The notes under the pieces were generated by a model. That model saw nothing but the letters and a program-made list of their open reading frames with translations, had not been told where the DNA came from and made no database searches. A stretch of DNA of 34,935 bases, from contig WGNF01000023.1 of NCBI GenBank assembly GCA_016124615.1, forward strand, positions 1 through 34,935, read 5' to 3'. Of this stretch, positions 32,455 through 34,935 are shown piece after piece (position 1 is the stretch's first letter; each line of letters starts with the position of its first letter). The position numbers were made by a program, and so were the translations under genes. The DNA is from Paracoccaceae bacterium (GTDB lineage: Bacteria > Pseudomonadota > Alphaproteobacteria > Rhodobacterales > Rhodobacteraceae).

Positions 32455-32721
32455 ATGCCCAGACTCTCGATCGACATAACCCCGGAAGAGCACCAGAAGC
32501 TCAAGGCCATAGCCGCTCTCAAAGGGCAGAGTATCAAGGATTATGTCCTGACGCGCACCTTGGGCGAGGCCCCTGCCCTAGGCGGTATGTCCGAAGATGA
32601 AGCGTTCAGCGCTTTGGCGGATTTTCTGAAGCCGCGGATCGAGCAGGCGCGTCGGGGTGATCTGTCCACCAAGTCTGTCGATGACATCCGGCGCGAGGCC
32701 CGCCAGCAGGCCGGGCTTTAA
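32455..32721 (+). CDS. Antitoxin of a ParDE/RelBE-type system
   Basis: The 88-aa protein begins MPRLSIDITPEEHQKLKAIA ALKGQSIKDYVLTRTL. This is a ribbon-helix-helix DNA-binding start (beta strand, then two helices). A linker and a helical toxin-binding tail follow (DEAFSALADFLKPRIEQARR, then SVDDIRREARQQAGL). Start: ATG 32455 just after the operator-like repeat; the longer frame upstream crosses that repeat. The stop is 8 bp before the toxin ATG, so the pair is one operon. Confidence 0.85.
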   Translation: MPRLSIDITPEEHQKLKAIAALKGQSIKDYVLTRTLGEAPALGGMSEDEAFSALADFLKPRIEQARRGDLSTKSVDDIRREARQQAGL

Positions 32722-32729
32722 TCGGCAGC

Positions 32730-33029
32730 ATGAAGACCTACGACCTCACACTCGCCGCCGAAGAGGATCTGCGAGACATCTGGCGCTACACCTATGAGAC
32801 GTGGGGTCTCGACCAAGCGGAGACGTATTTCGATCAGATTGAGGCTTGCTGCGAAGCCGTGGGGGACGGCCGTGCGCCGTCGAGGTCTTTCAAGGAACTG
32901 CCCGATGACGTGCGCGTCCACCGCTGCGAACACCACGACATCGTCTGGTTGGCAGGCGAGCGGCCGATCATCATCGCCATCCTGCATGAACGGATGGACT
33001 TCGTGCGGCGGCTCAAAGACCGGCTATGA
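32730..33029 (+). CDS. ParE/RelE-family toxin
   Basis: The 99-aa protein with the ParE/RelE fold starts YDLTLAAEEDLRDIWRYTYE TWG. It has the GRAPSRSFKELPDDVRVHRC loop, then EHHDIVWLAGERPIIIAILH ERMDF at the end. ParE toxins poison DNA gyrase and RelE toxins cut mRNA at the ribosome; the sequence alone does not decide. It follows its antitoxin by 8 bp. Such pairs stabilise plasmids and islands. The next 200 bp (33030-33232) have no gene. Confidence 0.88.
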   Translation: MKTYDLTLAAEEDLRDIWRYTYETWGLDQAETYFDQIEACCEAVGDGRAPSRSFKELPDDVRVHRCEHHDIVWLAGERPIIIAILHERMDFVRRLKDRL

Positions 33030-33232
33030 GATTCGGATAGGTGCCGTTTCGCGAAAAAATGACGGCTGTTCACGCAGCACATGCCCTTCGCGTCCCGCCC
33101 CCATCACGCGATAAGGCCGGCTTATGAGGAGCCTCGAGATCCTCTCTGTGTGGTCCCGCTGCCAGAACTCGGAGCCACCGGCGCAGGCTGATCGATAGAC
33201 CAATGACCGAAGGCGCAGCCGCCCGTCAGGTC

Positions 33233-33820
33233 TCAGGCCCCAAGCCCGGCATCCGCCAGCTGCTCCGGATCGGCCAAGTCGCGCAGGCTCTCCAGCCCGA
33301 AGGCGGCGAGGAAGGCCTCGGTGGTGACGAAGGTATAGGGCGCGCCGCGGCGTGGGGCGCGCGGGCCCGGGCCGATCAGGTCACGTTCGGAGAGCCGCCC
33401 GATCAGCTCGCGACCGATTTCCTTCCCGAAGATCTCCTTCAGCCCGTCGCGGGTGATCGGCTGGTGCCAGGCGATAGCGGCCAGAACGGCGAGGTCGAAC
33501 TCGCCCAGGTCGAGCGCCTGACCGGCGACATCCGCCGCGGCCCGGATCGCCGCCGCATAGGCGGGCCGAGTGCGCAGCAGCCAGCCGCTTCCGACCTGCG
33601 CCAGTTCATAGGGCCGATCCGCCAGATCGGCGGCCAGGTCGTCGATCAGCAGCTCGACCGAAACCTCCCCCACCACGCGCGCCAGATCCTCCCGCGGCAC
33701 CGGCGTGCTGGAAGCAAACAGCACCGCTTCAATCCGCCGCATCCATTCCCGCCAGCGGAGCTCCGGCGGCAGGTCGTCGAGCGCGCGATCCAGATCGGGC
33801 TCCGTGCGGTCCCTCGCCAT
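33233..33820 (-). CDS. scpB: ScpB-like segregation and condensation protein
   Basis: The 195-aa protein has two winged-helix segments typical of ScpB, the kleisin-binding partner in the SMC-ScpAB condensin. It starts LRWREWMRRIEAVLFASSTP VPREDLARVV and continues with YELAQVGSGWLLRTRPAYAA, LDLGEFDLAVLAAIAWHQPI TRDGL and YTFVTTEAFLAAFGLESL. Start: ATG 33820 lies one base after the stop of the preceding gene, with GGGG upstream; an ATG at 33832 is an alternative. The partner is a DUF1403 gene, an arrangement found on alphaproteobacterial plasmids and islands, so this is probably an accessory, not the chromosomal, ScpB. Confidence 0.85.
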   Translation of the reverse strand: MARDRTEPDLDRALDDLPPELRWREWMRRIEAVLFASSTPVPREDLARVVGEVSVELLIDDLAADLADRPYELAQVGSGWLLRTRPAYAAAIRAAADVAGQALDLGEFDLAVLAAIAWHQPITRDGLKEIFGKEIGRELIGRLSERDLIGPGPRAPRRGAPYTFVTTEAFLAAFGLESLRDLADPEQLADAGLGA

Positions 33821-33821
33821 G

Positions 33822-34718
33822 TCAGACCCCATAAAGCCGGAAGCTGTCGCGGCCCGTCAGTTCCCGCACCACGCCGAGCTCAACCAACCGCTCGCAGAGC
33901 CGCCGCGCGGCCCGGTCGGACAGGATCCCCGCGAGCGCCAGTGACGGTGCGAGCGCGTCCCGGCTCAGGAACAGCGTTACCGCCTCGCCGGCGCCCTTCG
34001 CCCGCAGCTTCGGCAGCACCGCGCGCAACCGCGCGGCGCGGCGCGTGAGATCGGCCGCCAGCCGCACTGTGTCGGTCGCCGCGGCGATGACCGCCCGGTG
34101 ACAGGCCAACCGCAATGCCTCCCCGGTCTGACGCAGATCGCGGGATTTCAGGTGGACGGACAGGAGCGGCACCAGAGGAGTCCACCCCAAGGCCCGCGCC
34201 AGCGCCGCATCGGCCAGAATCAGGGCCGCGGTTTCGGTGCTCGGGGCTTCCGTCAGCACTGCCTCCAGCACGCCTGCGGCCTGACCCACCGGACAGCCGC
34301 CGCGCCCCGCGTCCAGCCAGACCGAAATCCGCTCGACGCTCATCTGCGGCAAGGCCCGTCGCAGTGTCGCGCCCGAGATCGGCCGGGCCACCGCCTGCCG
34401 CCAATGTTGCAAGATCTCGCCCGCGGGCCCCGGGCCATCGCCGGGCCGCAGGAGATGGATCGCATCACGCAGGTCCGCCGTCCGCTCCGGGCGCCCGGAA
34501 AGCGCCACACAGGCCTCTGCGGCAGCCAGTGCCAGACGCTCCCGCAGCAGCGCTTGGGGAAGGTCGGAGCTTGCCAAGACGCCGTGCAGTGTGGCCAGCG
34601 CTGCCCCCGACAGGAACGCCATGCCTTCAAGGGTTTCCGTGCGCGCCACCGTCACCCAGCCCGGCATGCCGGGCGGGCTCTCGACGGCTTGGGTCATGAT
34701 CGGGCGGGCCGCTGCCAT
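33822..34718 (-). CDS. DUF1403 family protein
   Basis: The 298-aa, Ala/Leu-rich helical protein contains AFLSGAALATLHGVLASSDL and HWRQAVARPISGATLRRALP. It has WTPLVPLLSVHLKSRDLRQT, typical of DUF1403, and a winged-helix-like end (LCERLVELGVVRELTGRDSF RLYGV). Function unknown. Its stop is separated by one base from the scpB ATG at 33820 or overlaps the 33832 start, so translation is coupled. No good Shine-Dalgarno precedes ATG 34718. The pair may act in replicon partition or maintenance. Confidence 0.85.
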   Translation of the reverse strand: MAAARPIMTQAVESPPGMPGWVTVARTETLEGMAFLSGAALATLHGVLASSDLPQALLRERLALAAAEACVALSGRPERTADLRDAIHLLRPGDGPGPAGEILQHWRQAVARPISGATLRRALPQMSVERISVWLDAGRGGCPVGQAAGVLEAVLTEAPSTETAALILADAALARALGWTPLVPLLSVHLKSRDLRQTGEALRLACHRAVIAAATDTVRLAADLTRRAARLRAVLPKLRAKGAGEAVTLFLSRDALAPSLALAGILSDRAARRLCERLVELGVVRELTGRDSFRLYGV

Positions 34719-34843
34719 GGTTTCAGCTTAGCTCGGCGCGGCGCTTCTTGCTAGAATCGAGTGCAATATCCGCCGCACCTTGCGCGTTCTCTTGATGTCC
34801 GGTAATGTTGCCTTATCGGACGTAGAAACGGGGATTGCCAAGG

Positions 34844-34861
34844 TGTATATCATGATATACA
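34844..34861. promoter_or_regulatory. 18-bp perfect palindrome, probable operator
   Basis: TGTATATCATGATATACA is a perfect AT-rich palindrome in otherwise GC-rich DNA, in the spacer between the DUF1403 gene (minus) and a possible gene on the right (plus). A dimeric repressor site is the obvious reading. The regulator is unknown. Confidence 0.55.
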
Positions 34862-34903
34862 TTTCGCCATGTTCACGATCCGGCTGTCGGATAGCCGGAA
34901 TTC

Positions 34904-34935
34904 ATGAGACTCAAGCCCTTCGCTGAAAAGTCGAC
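34904..34935 (+). CDS. Possible start of a gene running off the window
   Basis: ATG 34904 opens a frame reading MRLKPFAEKS to the window end, about 43 bp behind the palindrome. Too short to identify; included only because of the operator-like site before it. Confidence 0.25.
   Translation, partial: MRLKPFAEKS

Noticed and set aside
1..34935. CRISPR arrays, tRNA or rRNA genes
   Set aside because: I saw no regularly spaced repeats and no cloverleaf or ribosomal sequence on either strand.

Overview
The window is high-GC DNA with alphaproteobacterial character. The NuoD, Lgt and UspA-type proteins, the IS66/IS110/IS3 insertion sequences, a DUF1403/ScpB pair and many Fnr/FixK-type boxes all fit a Rhodobacterales- or Rhizobiales-like genome. 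It reads as an accessory region, on a plasmid or genomic island: insertion sequences and gene remnants sit around a block of stress, energy-reserve and metal genes.

Layout. Positions 1-4171 are nested insertion-sequence debris. An IS110 N-terminus is followed by an IS66 tnpC split by a 2.58 kb serine-recombinase element whose exact ends can be read, and then by an IS3 tail. Positions 4240-10283 run on the minus strand: an EamA exporter, then a copper module (P-type ATPase, isoprenylcysteine-methyltransferase-like membrane protein, small membrane protein, Met-rich secreted protein), with a degenerate and a cysteine-less YHS gene upstream. An IS110 copy lies at 10569-11600. Positions 12211-15690 run on the plus strand: an 82-aa protein, an ECF sigma factor with a Cys-rich tail, a YHS protein, a small membrane protein and a prolipoprotein diacylglyceryl transferase. 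Positions 16033-26337 run on the minus strand: an orphan nuoD and a glycogen cluster (glgP, archaeal-type GAPDH, glgA, glgX, DUF2934 protein) with an IS3 copy between glgA and glgX. Positions 26890-31226 hold a universal stress protein, a DUF779/aldehyde dehydrogenase pair divergent from a zinc alcohol dehydrogenase, an ftsH-like 3' remnant and a 73-aa protein. The right end has a small winged-helix protein, a hotdog thioesterase, a ParDE/RelBE-type toxin-antitoxin pair, and scpB with a DUF1403 gene.

How the genes fit together. Between 9.6 and 29.7 kb, six 14-bp boxes of the form TTRAY-N4-RTYAA, most followed by AAAG in the direction of the gene, lie in front of the copper module, the 82-aa gene, the sigma factor, glgA, the DUF2934/UspA divergent region and the alcohol dehydrogenase. 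Two weaker matches precede a YHS gene and the 73-aa gene. I infer a low-oxygen (Crp/Fnr-family) regulon that combines glycogen turnover, glyceraldehyde-3-phosphate oxidation, alcohol/aldehyde redox balance, copper export and stress survival. This regulon and the mapped serine-recombinase transposon are the two most interesting observations.
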